A stretch of DNA of 63,154 nucleotides from an uncultured Blautia sp. (GCA_934394595.1 CAKRRX010000002.1:1-63154); one strand, 5' to 3'; positions 36,410 through 45,996 are shown, numbered from the stretch's first letter. Notes: generated by a model from the sequence alone, not told the origin. Numbers and translations are program-made.

Positions 36410-37293
36410 CGGGCGAAAGAAGCCGGAGCCAGACTTCGGCAGGAAAAGGCCAAAAAGCCACCATGGGAATGATCCTTCCCCTGTATATTTTTACCCTGAT
36501 CTTTGTGGCCTGCCCCCTTCTTTATATGGTGGCACTAAGCTTTGCCACTCCGGGAGAAGTCCATGGTGTGCAGTGGATCTTTACCTTAGACAATTACAAA
36601 AAAATCCTGGAACCTGTGTACTTAAGTACCTTTGGCCAGTCTTTCCAGCTGGCTATTACAAGTACGGTCTGTATCACCCTGATCGGTTATCCATTTGGCT
36701 ATTTTATGGCAAAATTACCGGCAGAAGGCAAAAAGAAAGCCATGCTTTTTCTGATGCTTCCCTTCTGGGTCAACTCCCTGATCCGGCTTTATGGCTGGAT
36801 CATCATTCTTCAGAAAAAAGGAATTTTGAATTTCGTCCTGAAAAAGCTGGGACTGATCGAGAAACCTCTGAAAATCATGTACAGCTATCCGGCAATTGTC
36901 ATAGGTATGATCTATGTCCTTTTGCCTTTCATGATATTGTCTGTATATTCCAGTGCGGAGAAACTGGACTGGTCACTGGTGGAAGCAGCACGGGATCTTG
37001 GGGCAAGCAAAGCAAAAGCCTTTTGGACAGTGAGTTTTAAGCTGACGCTGCCAGGCCTTTTATCAGGAGTGATCCTGACATTTATTCCATCTATGGGACT
37101 GTTTTTCATAGCAGATATCCTGGGAGGAAATAAAGTGGTACTGGTGGGAAGTCTGATCCAGGATCAGATGACCAGGGGAAATAACTGGCCCTTTGCAGCA
37201 GCCCTTGCTGTGATCCTGATGGTCCTTACTACTTTGATGATCCTTGTATATCGCAAGGTAACAAAGGCAAAAGAAGTGGAGGGATTGAGATGA
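36406..37293 (+). CDS. potB: Spermidine/putrescine ABC transporter permease PotB, copy 1 (295 aa)
   Basis: Membrane subunit with about six hydrophobic segments and the ABC-permease EAA loop (LVEAARDLGASKAKAFWTVS) that docks on the ATPase. A GTG start at 36406 overlaps potA, with TCAGGAGAG just upstream. The first 18 residues are hydrophilic. It overlaps potC by 4 bases (ATGA). Confidence 0.92.
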   Translation: MTGERSRSQTSAGKGQKATMGMILPLYIFTLIFVACPLLYMVALSFATPGEVHGVQWIFTLDNYKKILEPVYLSTFGQSFQLAITSTVCITLIGYPFGYFMAKLPAEGKKKAMLFLMLPFWVNSLIRLYGWIIILQKKGILNFVLKKLGLIEKPLKIMYSYPAIVIGMIYVLLPFMILSVYSSAEKLDWSLVEAARDLGASKAKAFWTVSFKLTLPGLLSGVILTFIPSMGLFFIADILGGNKVVLVGSLIQDQMTRGNNWPFAAALAVILMVLTTLMILVYRKVTKAKEVEGLR

Positions 37294-38072
37294 AAAAAAG
37301 CACACGTTTTGAAAAATTCTATCTGGGACTTGTGTTTCTTTTGATGTACCTGCCAGTGGCGGTAGTGGTTATTTTTTCGTTTAATGAATCCAAGCTTCCG
37401 GTACGGTTCACCGGATTTTCCTTCCAGTGGTATGAAAAGCTGTTTGCAGACAGCGCTATGCTGGAGGCACTTGTAAACAGTCTGATCCTGGGCGTGGCCA
37501 GCTGTGCAGTATCGGCTGTGATCGGAACATTAGGTGCTGTAGGACTGTCACGGATCCACTGGAAAACAAAGGGAGTGCTGGAATACATTTCCATTTTGCC
37601 CCTTATGATACCGGAGATTATCCTTGGCATGGTTCTGATGGCATTTTTCTATATGCTGAACCTGCCTTTTGGAATGCTTACCTTACTGATCGGACACACA
37701 GTATTTTGTATTCCATATATATTGATGGAAGTAAAAGCAAGACTTGTAGGCATGGATCTCTCTTTGGAGGAAGCTGCCAGAGATCTTGGTGCTTCTCCCA
37801 TGAGAGTATTTTTTGATATTACATTGCCACTGATCATGCCGGCTGTGGCATCCGGTTCTTTGCTTGCCTTTGCCATGTCCATGGATGATGTGGTGATCAG
37901 TATTTTTGTAAACGGTCCCAAGCTGACAACCCTGCCAATCAAGGTATATACACAGATCCGAACCGGTGTCACGCCTGAGATCAATGCCTTATGTACCGTC
38001 ATGCTGGCCTTTACGATAATGATTCTGCTGGTTTATTCTCTGATAAAAAGGATCCAAAAGAAAGCCAGATGA
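37290..38072 (+). CDS. potC: Spermidine/putrescine ABC transporter permease PotC, copy 1 (260 aa)
   Basis: Second membrane subunit, about six hydrophobic segments, EAA loop LEEAARDLGASPMRVFFDIT, and the PotC-type segment FAMSMDDVVISIFVNG. It is a stand-alone permease ending KKAR with no fused binding domain, unlike copy 2. No PotD gene follows directly; potA copy 2 starts 64 bases on. Confidence 0.92.
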   Translation: MKKSTRFEKFYLGLVFLLMYLPVAVVVIFSFNESKLPVRFTGFSFQWYEKLFADSAMLEALVNSLILGVASCAVSAVIGTLGAVGLSRIHWKTKGVLEYISILPLMIPEIILGMVLMAFFYMLNLPFGMLTLLIGHTVFCIPYILMEVKARLVGMDLSLEEAARDLGASPMRVFFDITLPLIMPAVASGSLLAFAMSMDDVVISIFVNGPKLTTLPIKVYTQIRTGVTPEINALCTVMLAFTIMILLVYSLIKRIQKKAR

Positions 38073-38135
38073 TCATATATGGGAATGAGCATTCTCGCAA
38101 TCTGTACGCCCTTAGGGGTGGAAAGGAGTATACAA

Positions 38136-39179
38136 ATGAACAAACTCATTGAGTTGAAAAACCTTACGAAAAACTTTGATGACCAGCAGGTTCTTCGCGG
38201 AATCAATCTGGATATTTATGAGAACGAGTTTCTCACCCTTTTAGGACCAAGCGGCTGTGGAAAGACCACAACCCTTCGAATTATCGCGGGCTTTGAAGAG
38301 CCGAGCGGCGGTGAAGTGTTGTTTAATGGCATTGAGATTTCCAAGCTTCCTCCATATAAGAGAGAAGTAAATACTGTTTTTCAGAAATACGCTCTTTTCC
38401 CTCATCTGAATGTAGCGGAAAATATAGCATTTGGTCTGAACCTGAAGAAAATGGATAAGACTGTGATCAGCCAGAAGGTCAGTAAAATGCTGAAAATGGT
38501 AGGCCTTGAAGGCTTTGAAAAAAGAGATGTCACTCTTCTTTCCGGCGGACAGCAGCAGAGGGTAGCCATTGCCCGTGCCCTTGTAAATGAGCCAAAGGTC
38601 CTTCTTCTGGATGAGCCTCTTGGAGCCCTGGATGCCAAGATCCGCAAGCAGATGCAGATCGAGCTGAAAAAGATCCAGCAGGAAGTTGGAATTACTTTCA
38701 TCTATGTCACCCACGATCAGGAGGAAGCCCTTTCCATGTCTGATACGGTGGTTGTTATGAATAATGGAGAAATCCAACAGATCGGATCTCCAACAGATAT
38801 TTACAACGAACCGGAGAACCGTTTTGTTGCAGGCTTTATCGGGGAATCCAATATTATCGAGGGAATCATGATACGGGATTATCTGGTACAGTTTGATGGA
38901 TTTGAGTTTGAGTGTGTGGACAAAGGCTTTGAAGATAACGAAGAAATCGAAGTAGTTCTCCGCCCGGAGGATCTGGATATTGTAGAGCCGTCACAAGCCC
39001 AGATTACAGGTGTTGTTCGAAATGTCACCTTTAAAGGCGTTCACTACGAAATCCTTGTTGAGACAAAATTGCGTACCTATAAAGTTCAGACTACCGATTA
39101 TGCGGAAGTGGGCCGCCAGGTAGGACTGAAATTCGGACCGGAAGACATTCACGTAATGTACAGAATGGGAGCATATTAA
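38136..39179 (+). CDS. potA: Spermidine/putrescine ABC transporter ATPase, copy 2 (347 aa)
   Basis: Second PotA. Walker [11 protein letters not shown], signature LSGGQQQR, Walker [14 protein letters not shown], switch YVTHDQEEA. It is shorter than copy 1 and lacks the Asn/Gly insert. The frame is open from 38079 but GGAAAGGAG before the ATG at 38136 decides the start. The final A of its TAA is the first base of the next ATG. Confidence 0.93.
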   Translation: MNKLIELKNLTKNFDDQQVLRGINLDIYENEFLTLLGPSGCGKTTTLRIIAGFEEPSGGEVLFNGIEISKLPPYKREVNTVFQKYALFPHLNVAENIAFGLNLKKMDKTVISQKVSKMLKMVGLEGFEKRDVTLLSGGQQQRVAIARALVNEPKVLLLDEPLGALDAKIRKQMQIELKKIQQEVGITFIYVTHDQEEALSMSDTVVVMNNGEIQQIGSPTDIYNEPENRFVAGFIGESNIIEGIMIRDYLVQFDGFEFECVDKGFEDNEEIEVVLRPEDLDIVEPSQAQITGVVRNVTFKGVHYEILVETKLRTYKVQTTDYAEVGRQVGLKFGPEDIHVMYRMGAY

Positions 39180-40000
39180 TGAAACAGTTTAAGCGCCTTA
39201 TCATCCCGTATTTTATCTGGGCAATCATCATCCTTGTGATCCCACTGTTTCTGATTGTCCTCTATGCTTTTACCACAGAAGGAAACGAGGTTATGACGCT
39301 TTCCTTCACCTGGGGAAACTTTGTAAAATTCCTGGAAGCCACTTACCTGAACGTAATCCTGAAATCCTTCTGGCTTGGACTTCTTACTACCGTTATTTGC
39401 CTGGTACTTGGCTATCCCCTTGCCCTGATCATTGCAAGATGCTCTGAAAAGGTTCAGGGGCTTCTGATCATGCTGGTAACCATTCCCATGTGGATCAACA
39501 TGCTTCTTCGTACCTATGCATGGATGAACCTTCTGTCAGATAATGGGATCATCAACAATATTCTGGCAAAAATCGGACTTGGTCCCATCAGCATGATGTA
39601 CACGGATTTTTCTGTAATGGTAGGACTGATCTGTAACTTTATGCCTTTTATGATCATTCCCATCCATACTTCTTTAAATAAAATGGACAAATCCCTGATC
39701 GAGGCAGCTTATGATCTGGGTGCCAACCGTTTCCAGACCTTCTGGAAAGTAATCTGGAAGCTGTCCCTGCCAGGGGTGGTAAATGGTATTATGATGGTTT
39801 TTCTTCTTGCCATTTCCTCCTTCGTTATTCCAAAGCTACTGGGAGGGGGACAGTATATGCTCATCGGTAACCTGATCGAATCCCAGTTTATCTCTGTTGG
39901 AGACTGGAATTTCGGTAGTGCCATTTCCATGATTCTGGCAGTGATCATTTTGATTTCCATGAGCCTGATGAAGCGGATGGACAAAGAAAAAGGAGAGTAG
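39179..40000 (+). CDS. potB: Spermidine/putrescine ABC transporter permease PotB, copy 2 (273 aa)
   Basis: Six-segment permease with EAA loop LIEAAYDLGANRFQTFWKVI and the conserved FVIPKLLGGGQYMLIGNLI segment. One-base overlap with potA copy 2 and 9 bases to the potCD fusion gene; AGGAGA near its 3' end can serve that gene. Confidence 0.92.
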   Translation: MKQFKRLIIPYFIWAIIILVIPLFLIVLYAFTTEGNEVMTLSFTWGNFVKFLEATYLNVILKSFWLGLLTTVICLVLGYPLALIIARCSEKVQGLLIMLVTIPMWINMLLRTYAWMNLLSDNGIINNILAKIGLGPISMMYTDFSVMVGLICNFMPFMIIPIHTSLNKMDKSLIEAAYDLGANRFQTFWKVIWKLSLPGVVNGIMMVFLLAISSFVIPKLLGGGQYMLIGNLIESQFISVGDWNFGSAISMILAVIILISMSLMKRMDKEKGE

Positions 40001-40009
40001 GAGGATATC

Positions 40010-41857
40010 ATGCAGAAAAAGACAAGCTTTTTTCAGAGATTTTACGTGGCCATCTGCCTGGTATTCTTTTACCTTCCAATTTTGGTGACCATGATCTTTT
40101 CCTTTAACTCATCGAAATCCCTGACGAAGTTTACGGGATTTTCCATGAGATGGTACGCAGAACTGCTTCACAATACAGAGGTCAGCAAGGCTGTTTATGT
40201 GTCTGTGACCATTGCAATCCTGGCAACTGTGATCTCTACAGTACTTGGGACCATCACTGCCATTGGCCTTTCCAAGTCAAGAAAGGTATTAAAGGAAACA
40301 CTTTTAAACGTCAACAACCTGCCAATCCTGAATCCGGATATTGTAACAGCTATCGGTTTGATGCTTTTGTTTTCTTCCCTGGGATTTCGGAAGGGATATT
40401 TTACCATGCTGCTGGCGCACATCTCTTTTTGTACGCCCTATGTCATTACCAGTGTTTATCCCAAGGTGAGAAGCCTTGATCCAAATCTGGCAAATGCAGC
40501 CATGGACCTTGGAGCCACACCTTTCCAGGCGCTGACAAAGGTCATTGTACCCATGATCAAGGACGGTATTTTCGCAGGCGCCCTGCTGGCGTTTACCATG
40601 TCCTTTGATGATTTCGTAATTTCGTATTTCGTGTCAGGAAATGGTGTAAAGAACATTTCCATCGTGGTTTACAATATGACAAAGCGAATCAACCCCACTA
40701 TCAATGCCCTGTCTACCATTGTAATTGTGGTTATCGTGCTGGTTATGGTGTTTGCTAATATACTTCCGAGAATTTTGGAAAAACACGCAAGTAAGCATGC
40801 GAAAAAAATTCAGCGTGTGATCGCACTGCTGCTGGTTTTCGCCCTTGTTTTCGGACTGATCAAATGCGGCGGCGGAGCCACACAGAGCCATGTACTGAAG
40901 GTTTACAATGCAGGAGAATATATGGATTTGGATCTTCTGACCAAATTTGAACAGGAATATAATTGTACTGTGGTTTACGAAACTTTCGAATCCAACGAAA
41001 TGATGTATACCAAGCTTTCTGCAGGAGAGTCCTATGATATCCTGATTCCTTCCGATTATATGATCGAGCGTCTGATCAAGGAAGATTATCTCCAGCACAT
41101 TGACTGGGATCTGATCCCTGATAAAGAGAACCTGATGGACGAGGTTATGAATAAGAGTTACGATCCGGGCAACCGCTATTCCTGCCCGTATTTCTGGGGA
41201 ACTGTTGGTATTCTTTATGATACCACTGTGGTGGATCCGGCAGATCTTCAGGAAGGATGGAATCTCCTTTGTGATACCAAGTACAAAGGAAATATTTACA
41301 TGTATGATTCTGAACGAGATTCTTTTATGATCGCTTTGAAGGCTCTTGGATATTCCATGAACACCACAGATGATAATGAGATCCAGGAAGCTTATCAGTG
41401 GCTGATCGACCAGAGAAATACCATGGAGCCTATTTATGCAGGGGATGACGTCATCGATAACATGATTTCCGGAAACAAAGCCATGGCAGTTGTTTACTCC
41501 GGAGATGCCTCCTATATTATCAGTGAAAATCCAAATATGGATTATTTCACACCAAAGCAGGGAACCAACAACTGGTATGATGCAATGGTTATCACAAGAG
41601 ACTGCAGCGAGGTAGAACTGGCTCATCAGTTTATTAATTTTATGCTGGAAGAAGAATCTGCTCTTTCCAACACGGAAGAAGTAGGGTATACTTCTCCTGT
41701 AAAGAGCGTTTACGAAACCATGATCCATGGGGATTACCAGGGAGTTTCTTCCTACATTCCGGATTTTGAAAATCCAAACAGCGAGATCTTCCGCTATCAG
41801 GAACCGAAGATCAAACAAAAATATGCAGAGCTGTGGACCAAGATCAAGGCAGAGTAG
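40010..41857 (+). CDS. potCD: PotC-PotD fusion: permease joined to polyamine-binding protein (615 aa)
   Basis: Residues about 1-265 are a PotC permease (six hydrophobic segments, EAA loop ANAAMDLGATPFQALTKVI, FTMSFDDFVISYFVSG). Residues about 290-615 are a PotD-type extracellular binding protein (VLKVYNAGEYMDLDLLTKF, GESYDILIPSDYMIERL, CPYFWGTVGILYD, AVVYSGDASYI). Between them, around residues 266-289, is KKIQRVIALLLVFALVFG followed by LIK-Cys-GGG with Cys286: positive charges, a hydrophobic run, then Cys-Gly-Gly-Gly, the form of a lipoprotein signal. This suggests a fusion of potC to a complete potD lipoprotein gene. The extra helix puts the binding domain outside, tethered to the permease. 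Such fusions are known in Gram-positive bacteria. Confidence 0.93.
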   Translation: MQKKTSFFQRFYVAICLVFFYLPILVTMIFSFNSSKSLTKFTGFSMRWYAELLHNTEVSKAVYVSVTIAILATVISTVLGTITAIGLSKSRKVLKETLLNVNNLPILNPDIVTAIGLMLLFSSLGFRKGYFTMLLAHISFCTPYVITSVYPKVRSLDPNLANAAMDLGATPFQALTKVIVPMIKDGIFAGALLAFTMSFDDFVISYFVSGNGVKNISIVVYNMTKRINPTINALSTIVIVVIVLVMVFANILPRILEKHASKHAKKIQRVIALLLVFALVFGLIKCGGGATQSHVLKVYNAGEYMDLDLLTKFEQEYNCTVVYETFESNEMMYTKLSAGESYDILIPSDYMIERLIKEDYLQHIDWDLIPDKENLMDEVMNKSYDPGNRYSCPYFWGTVGILYDTTVVDPADLQEGWNLLCDTKYKGNIYMYDSERDSFMIALKALGYSMNTTDDNEIQEAYQWLIDQRNTMEPIYAGDDVIDNMISGNKAMAVVYSGDASYIISENPNMDYFTPKQGTNNWYDAMVITRDCSEVELAHQFINFMLEEESALSNTEEVGYTSPVKSVYETMIHGDYQGVSSYIPDFENPNSEIFRYQEPKIKQKYAELWTKIKAE

Positions 41858-41902
41858 CGCTGAAGCTATGAAAATGTTACAATGAGACCGTAAGTAAACA
41901 GT

Positions 41903-41928
41903 CAGGCTGTATCTGAAAATACAGCCTG
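41903..41928 (+). promoter_or_regulatory. Hairpin in the leader of the second binding-protein gene
   Basis: CAGGCTGTAT and ATACAGCCTG form a perfect 10-base stem around CTGAAA. No T-run follows, so it is probably not a terminator; it may protect the downstream message or partly stall transcription from the potCD gene. Confidence 0.55.
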
Positions 41929-41955
41929 GCAGGACCGAAAAGGAGAACGACTATT

Positions 41956-42984
41956 ATGAAGAAAAAATTACTTGCAGTAATTCTTGCAGCTGCAGCAGTT
42001 TGTGGCAGTGTGGTGCCTGTATGTGCGGCAGATTCTGAGCTTGTCCTTTATACATGGGATGGAATGTTCCCCCAGGAAGTGTTGGACGGCTTTGAAGAGG
42101 AGACCGGTACAAAAGTTGTATTTTCCCATTTTGATACAGATGAGACCATGCTGGAGAAAGTTTCCATGGCAGAAGGCGGCGATTATGATGTGGTGATCGC
42201 AGATGATTATATTCTGGAGAAAATTATAGAAGAAGGTCTTGCCACCAAGCTTGACAAAGAAAAGCTTTCCAATCTTGGAAATGTAAATCTTCTTTATCAG
42301 GGACAGTTTTATGATGAGAACGATGAGTACACAGTGCCATATGGCGCAGGAATGCCTCTGATCGTATACGATCCGGATGAAGTAGATATTGATATCAAGG
42401 GTTATGCAGATCTGTGGGACGAATCTCTGGAGGACAGCGTGGCTCTCATCGGCAATTACCGTGTGATCAACGGTATCACTCTTCTTACTATGGGAAAGAG
42501 CATGAATGAGGAGGATGTGGATACCATCAAAGCGGCTGGTGAAAAGTTAAAAGAGCTGGCTCCAAATGTCCGTCTGATCCAGGAAGACAATACCCAGAAT
42601 GCCCTGCTAAATGGAGAGGCTTCTGTGGCATTTCTCTACACCTCACAGGTGACAGCTGCCCTTGCTGAGAATCCTGATCTGAAGGTGGTTTACCCAGAGG
42701 AGGGCCTTGGATTTGGAATTATGGGAATGTTCATTCCTAGCCAGGCACCAAATGCAGAAGCTGCTTATCAGTTTGTAGATTATATTTTAAGGCCGGAGAT
42801 TTCAGCACAGTGCACGGATTACATCGGATACTACAGCACAAATAAAGCCGCTGATGAGCTGGTGAATCCGGATCTGGTAGTACCGGACAGTGTTACAAGT
42901 GGCGAGATCATCCATAATGTAAGCGCAGAAGCAGAAGAGCAGTATAATAAGAACTGGACTGAGTTCAAGGCTGCTTGTGACTGA
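41956..42984 (+). CDS. potD: Separate PotD-type substrate-binding protein (342 aa)
   Basis: Exported polyamine-type binding protein. The signal peptide (MKKKLLAVILAAAAVCGSV) appears to end with a type I site (VCA-AD near residue 26); neither Cys sits in a good lipobox, which is odd for a Gram-positive binding protein. The mature part matches PotD (LVLYTWDGMFPQEVLDGFEE, YDVVIADDYILEKII, VPYGAGMPLIVYD, FLYTSQVTAAL). It lies 98 bases after the fused PotC-PotD and may serve transporter copy 1, which has no binding protein of its own. AAAAGGAGAACGACTATT precedes the ATG. Confidence 0.9.
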   Translation: MKKKLLAVILAAAAVCGSVVPVCAADSELVLYTWDGMFPQEVLDGFEEETGTKVVFSHFDTDETMLEKVSMAEGGDYDVVIADDYILEKIIEEGLATKLDKEKLSNLGNVNLLYQGQFYDENDEYTVPYGAGMPLIVYDPDEVDIDIKGYADLWDESLEDSVALIGNYRVINGITLLTMGKSMNEEDVDTIKAAGEKLKELAPNVRLIQEDNTQNALLNGEASVAFLYTSQVTAALAENPDLKVVYPEEGLGFGIMGMFIPSQAPNAEAAYQFVDYILRPEISAQCTDYIGYYSTNKAADELVNPDLVVPDSVTSGEIIHNVSAEAEEQYNKNWTEFKAACD

Positions 42985-42998
42985 CGAGCTGCTTACGC

Positions 42999-43028
42999 AG
43001 GCGGACTTTTTGGTCCGCCTGTTTTTTC
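42999..43028 (+). terminator. Terminator of the polyamine locus
   Basis: AGGCGGAC/GTCCGCCT, perfect 8-base stem, loop TTTTTG, followed by GTTTTTTC. Confidence 0.9.
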
Positions 43029-43082
43029 AAGAGATGCTTTGTTTTTGCACGGAGGTTCTGTACATAAAAGGGAGAAAACAGG

Positions 43083-44693
43083 ATGGAAATATATAAAGGA
43101 GATTCTGCTTTTGCCGGAATTGCAATTGGAAAAATACGGTTTTACCGCAAGGGAGAGTACCAGGTGCGGCAGCATCAGGCTGAGGATATAAAAGAGGAAC
43201 TTCATGATTTTGACGTGGCGAGACATCGTGTAATGCAGATCCTGAAAGAAGAATATGACAGGAAAAATCAAAACTGTCTTCTGGATCAGGCTGCACTTCT
43301 CGGGTCCGGAAGTTTTCTGCGGGCTGTGGAAAGTATGATCTCAGAGGAAAAAGTGACAGCGTCCTATGCTGTGCAGACTACCAGGGATGAGCTTCAGAGT
43401 TCTTTTGGAGGCTTGAAGGATCCTTCTGTGAAGGAAAGAATCCACAATGTCTTCAGAATCAGTGGATTGCTACTGGATATTCTTGGTCAGGCTGAAAAAA
43501 GGATTGATCTGGGAAAAGAACCGGTGATTCTTGTGGCAGATACCCTGTCTCCTGCGGAACTTGTGGAGATGGAAAGAGAGAAGCTTCTGGGAATTGTTAC
43601 CCGAAAAGGTTCTTCTACTTCCCATGCGGCAATTCTTGCCAAGAGCATGGATATCCCCTGCGTGACTGGTGTGGGGATTCCGTGGTCAGAGGAAGAATGG
43701 GAAGATAGTATCGGGATTATAGATGGCTATACGGGAACCGTTTATCTGGAACCGGATGGCGAGGTACGAAAGGAATATGAGATTCGCCGGAAAGCTGATG
43801 ATATAGAGCGGGAAGAACTTTTGAAACTGAAAAATGCAAAGGACTGTACTCTGGATGGACATGAGGTAGGAATCTATGCAAATATCGGAAACCTGGATGA
43901 TCTGAACAGCGCATTGTATTATGGTGCCAAGGGAATTGGACTTCTTCGCAGCGAATTTCAGTATCTGGGAAGAGAAAATTATCCCGGAGAGGAGGAACTA
44001 TTCCAGGCATATAAAAAAGCAGCACAGATCATGGATGGCCGTCTGGTGATCATCCGTACTGCCGATCTGGGTGCGGATAAGCAGGTATCTTATCTGGAAA
44101 TACCCCAGGAAATCAATCCTCTTATGGGAAACCGGGGAATCCGGCTGAGCCTTGACCGGAAAAATCTGTTTAAAACCCAGATAAGGGCTATTTACCGGGC
44201 AAGCTGGTACGGAAACCTGGGAATGATGTATCCGATGATCAGTTCAGAGGAAGAGATGGATCAGATTGAGAAAATCGTGGCAGAGGTGAAACAGGAGCTG
44301 ACTGAGGCAGAAATTTCCTATAAAGATATTCCTACAGGAATCATGATAGAGACACCGGCAGCAGTGATGATCGGAGAAGAGCTTGCAAAACGGGTGGATT
44401 TTCTTGGAATCGGAACAAATGACCTGACCCAGTATACGCTGGCTATGGACCGGCAGAATCCGTTTTTGCAGAAGAAATACAATGATCATCACCCGGCTGT
44501 GCTTCGTATGGTGAAAATGATTGTGGATGCGGGACATGCACAGAACTGTAAGGTGTGTCTTTGCGGAGAACTGGCAGCAGACACCAGCCTGACGGAAACT
44601 TTTCTGCGGATGGGTGTGGATGTACTGTCTGTGGTGCCAGCCTGCATCCTGCCTGTGAGAAAGGCACTGCGTGGAGTAAACCTGATCTCCTGA
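43083..44693 (+). CDS. ptsI: PTS enzyme I, phosphoenolpyruvate-protein phosphotransferase (536 aa)
   Basis: Starts the phosphotransferase relay by moving phosphate from PEP to HPr. The phospho-His is in RKGSSTSHAAILA (about residue 180). The PEP-binding barrel follows, with GIGLLRSEFQYL, ADLGADKQ, NPLMGNRGIRLSL, GTNDLTQYTLAMDR and the catalytic Cys in CKVCLCGELAAD. It is slightly shorter than the usual 570-575 residues, mainly in the N-terminal helical part. ptsH is not adjacent. It is followed closely by the DUF362 gene, an unusual partner. Confidence 0.94.
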   Translation: MEIYKGDSAFAGIAIGKIRFYRKGEYQVRQHQAEDIKEELHDFDVARHRVMQILKEEYDRKNQNCLLDQAALLGSGSFLRAVESMISEEKVTASYAVQTTRDELQSSFGGLKDPSVKERIHNVFRISGLLLDILGQAEKRIDLGKEPVILVADTLSPAELVEMEREKLLGIVTRKGSSTSHAAILAKSMDIPCVTGVGIPWSEEEWEDSIGIIDGYTGTVYLEPDGEVRKEYEIRRKADDIEREELLKLKNAKDCTLDGHEVGIYANIGNLDDLNSALYYGAKGIGLLRSEFQYLGRENYPGEEELFQAYKKAAQIMDGRLVIIRTADLGADKQVSYLEIPQEINPLMGNRGIRLSLDRKNLFKTQIRAIYRASWYGNLGMMYPMISSEEEMDQIEKIVAEVKQELTEAEISYKDIPTGIMIETPAAVMIGEELAKRVDFLGIGTNDLTQYTLAMDRQNPFLQKKYNDHHPAVLRMVKMIVDAGHAQNCKVCLCGELAADTSLTETFLRMGVDVLSVVPACILPVRKALRGVNLIS

Positions 44694-44730
44694 AGGGATG
44701 TTTCTGAAAAACTTTAAAAAGAGGATCAAG

Positions 44731-45921
44731 ATGAAAGAAAAAAGTAAAGTGATCGTTCTTCCCTGCGAGGAATATAACGAAGAAATAATAGTTGCACTTT
44801 TAAAGGCCGGACTGGATCAGCTTGGCGGATTGGATCAGCTAATCGGAAAAGAGGAGAAAATCCTTTTAAAGCCCAATCTTCTGAAAAGGGCAGAGGTGGA
44901 AAAAGCAGTCATCACACATCCTGTGGTAGTAGGTGCTTTTGCCCGTATTCTTCGGGAGAAAGGATACCAGAACATTGTGCTTGCAGATTCCTGCGGCCAT
45001 GGAACCACAAAAGGTGTGATCCAGGGAACCGGGATGGATACTTATCTGGAGAATTTTCAGATTCCGGCCATTGATTATACAAAAGGTGTGCATGTAGAGT
45101 ATCCACAGGGAATACAGGCAAAAGAGTTTATCCTCCCCAAAGAGCTTTTGGAAGCGGACTGTGTGGTATCCCTTTCAAAGATGAAAACCCATGCACTGGA
45201 GCGGATCACAGGAGCTGTGAAAAACAGTTACGGATTTGTATATGGAAAAAATAAAGCCATAGGCCATACAAAATATCCAAGCGCAGACAGCTTTGCCAGA
45301 ATGCTGATCGACCTGAACCAGTGTGTGAAGCCCCGTCTTTATATTATGGACGGAATTATGGCAATGGAAGGTAATGGCCCAGGGGCAGGAGATCCGATAC
45401 CTATGAATGTGCTTCTGATGTCCCTGGATCCGGTAGCTTTGGATGGTATATTTTCCAGACTGGTGTGTCTGGACCCGGAAATGGTTCCCACCTGTTATCA
45501 TGGTGAAAAGATGGGTCTTGGAACATGGAAGGAAGAAGAAACAGAAGTAGTTCTGGTAACAATCCTGAAAAAAGAGAATGGTGTTGCAGAAGAAAGCAGT
45601 TCGATATCTGTTGAGACCATTTCTATGGCAAAGCTTGTAAAGCAGTATGGAAATTCGGATTTTAATGTAGACCGGACAAAAATAAGAAGCAATATCTGGA
45701 CAAGACTTGCAAAAGCCCTGAATATTTTCCAGAAGAAACCCTATATAGAGCCGGAGAAATGTGTACGGTGCGGAATCTGTGTGAACAGCTGCCCGGTACC
45801 GGGAAAAGCAGTAGATTTCCGACAGGGAAAAGCTCATCCCCCGGTTTATGATTATAAAAAGTGTATCCGGTGCTTCTGCTGCCAGGAAATGTGCCCGAAA
45901 AAGGCAATCAAGGTCAAATAA
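44731..45921 (+). CDS. DUF362 protein with C-terminal 2[4Fe-4S] ferredoxin domain (396 aa)
   Basis: A redox protein of unknown role. Residues about 1-300 match DUF362 (LLKPNLLKRAEVEKAVITHP, ADSCGHGTTKG, CVVSLSKMKTHALERITGAV, DPVALDGIFSRLV). The last 55 residues hold two cluster motifs: CVRCGICVNSCPVPGKAV and CIRCFCCQEMCPKKAI. The frame is open from 44698, but the ATG at 44731 has AAGAGGATCAAG upstream and is preferred. It follows ptsI by 37 bases. Some DUF362 proteins occur next to iron-sulfur maturation or cobamide genes; nothing here fixes the function. Confidence 0.85.
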   Translation: MKEKSKVIVLPCEEYNEEIIVALLKAGLDQLGGLDQLIGKEEKILLKPNLLKRAEVEKAVITHPVVVGAFARILREKGYQNIVLADSCGHGTTKGVIQGTGMDTYLENFQIPAIDYTKGVHVEYPQGIQAKEFILPKELLEADCVVSLSKMKTHALERITGAVKNSYGFVYGKNKAIGHTKYPSADSFARMLIDLNQCVKPRLYIMDGIMAMEGNGPGAGDPIPMNVLLMSLDPVALDGIFSRLVCLDPEMVPTCYHGEKMGLGTWKEEETEVVLVTILKKENGVAEESSSISVETISMAKLVKQYGNSDFNVDRTKIRSNIWTRLAKALNIFQKKPYIEPEKCVRCGICVNSCPVPGKAVDFRQGKAHPPVYDYKKCIRCFCCQEMCPKKAIKVK

Positions 45922-45941
45922 AATTTTATGGATCTTATAGA

Positions 45942-45996
45942 AACAACTCGTCACAAGATGCTAAAAGACAAGGATAGCAATTCATGACGAGCTGTT
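45942..45996. terminator. Possible bidirectional terminator between convergent genes
   Basis: AACAACTCGTCA (45942-45953) pairs with TGACGAGCTGTT (45985-45996), with an inner GCTA/TAGC pair inside a long loop. T-runs are weak. It sits between the DUF362 gene and the convergent methyltransferase gene. Confidence 0.4.
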
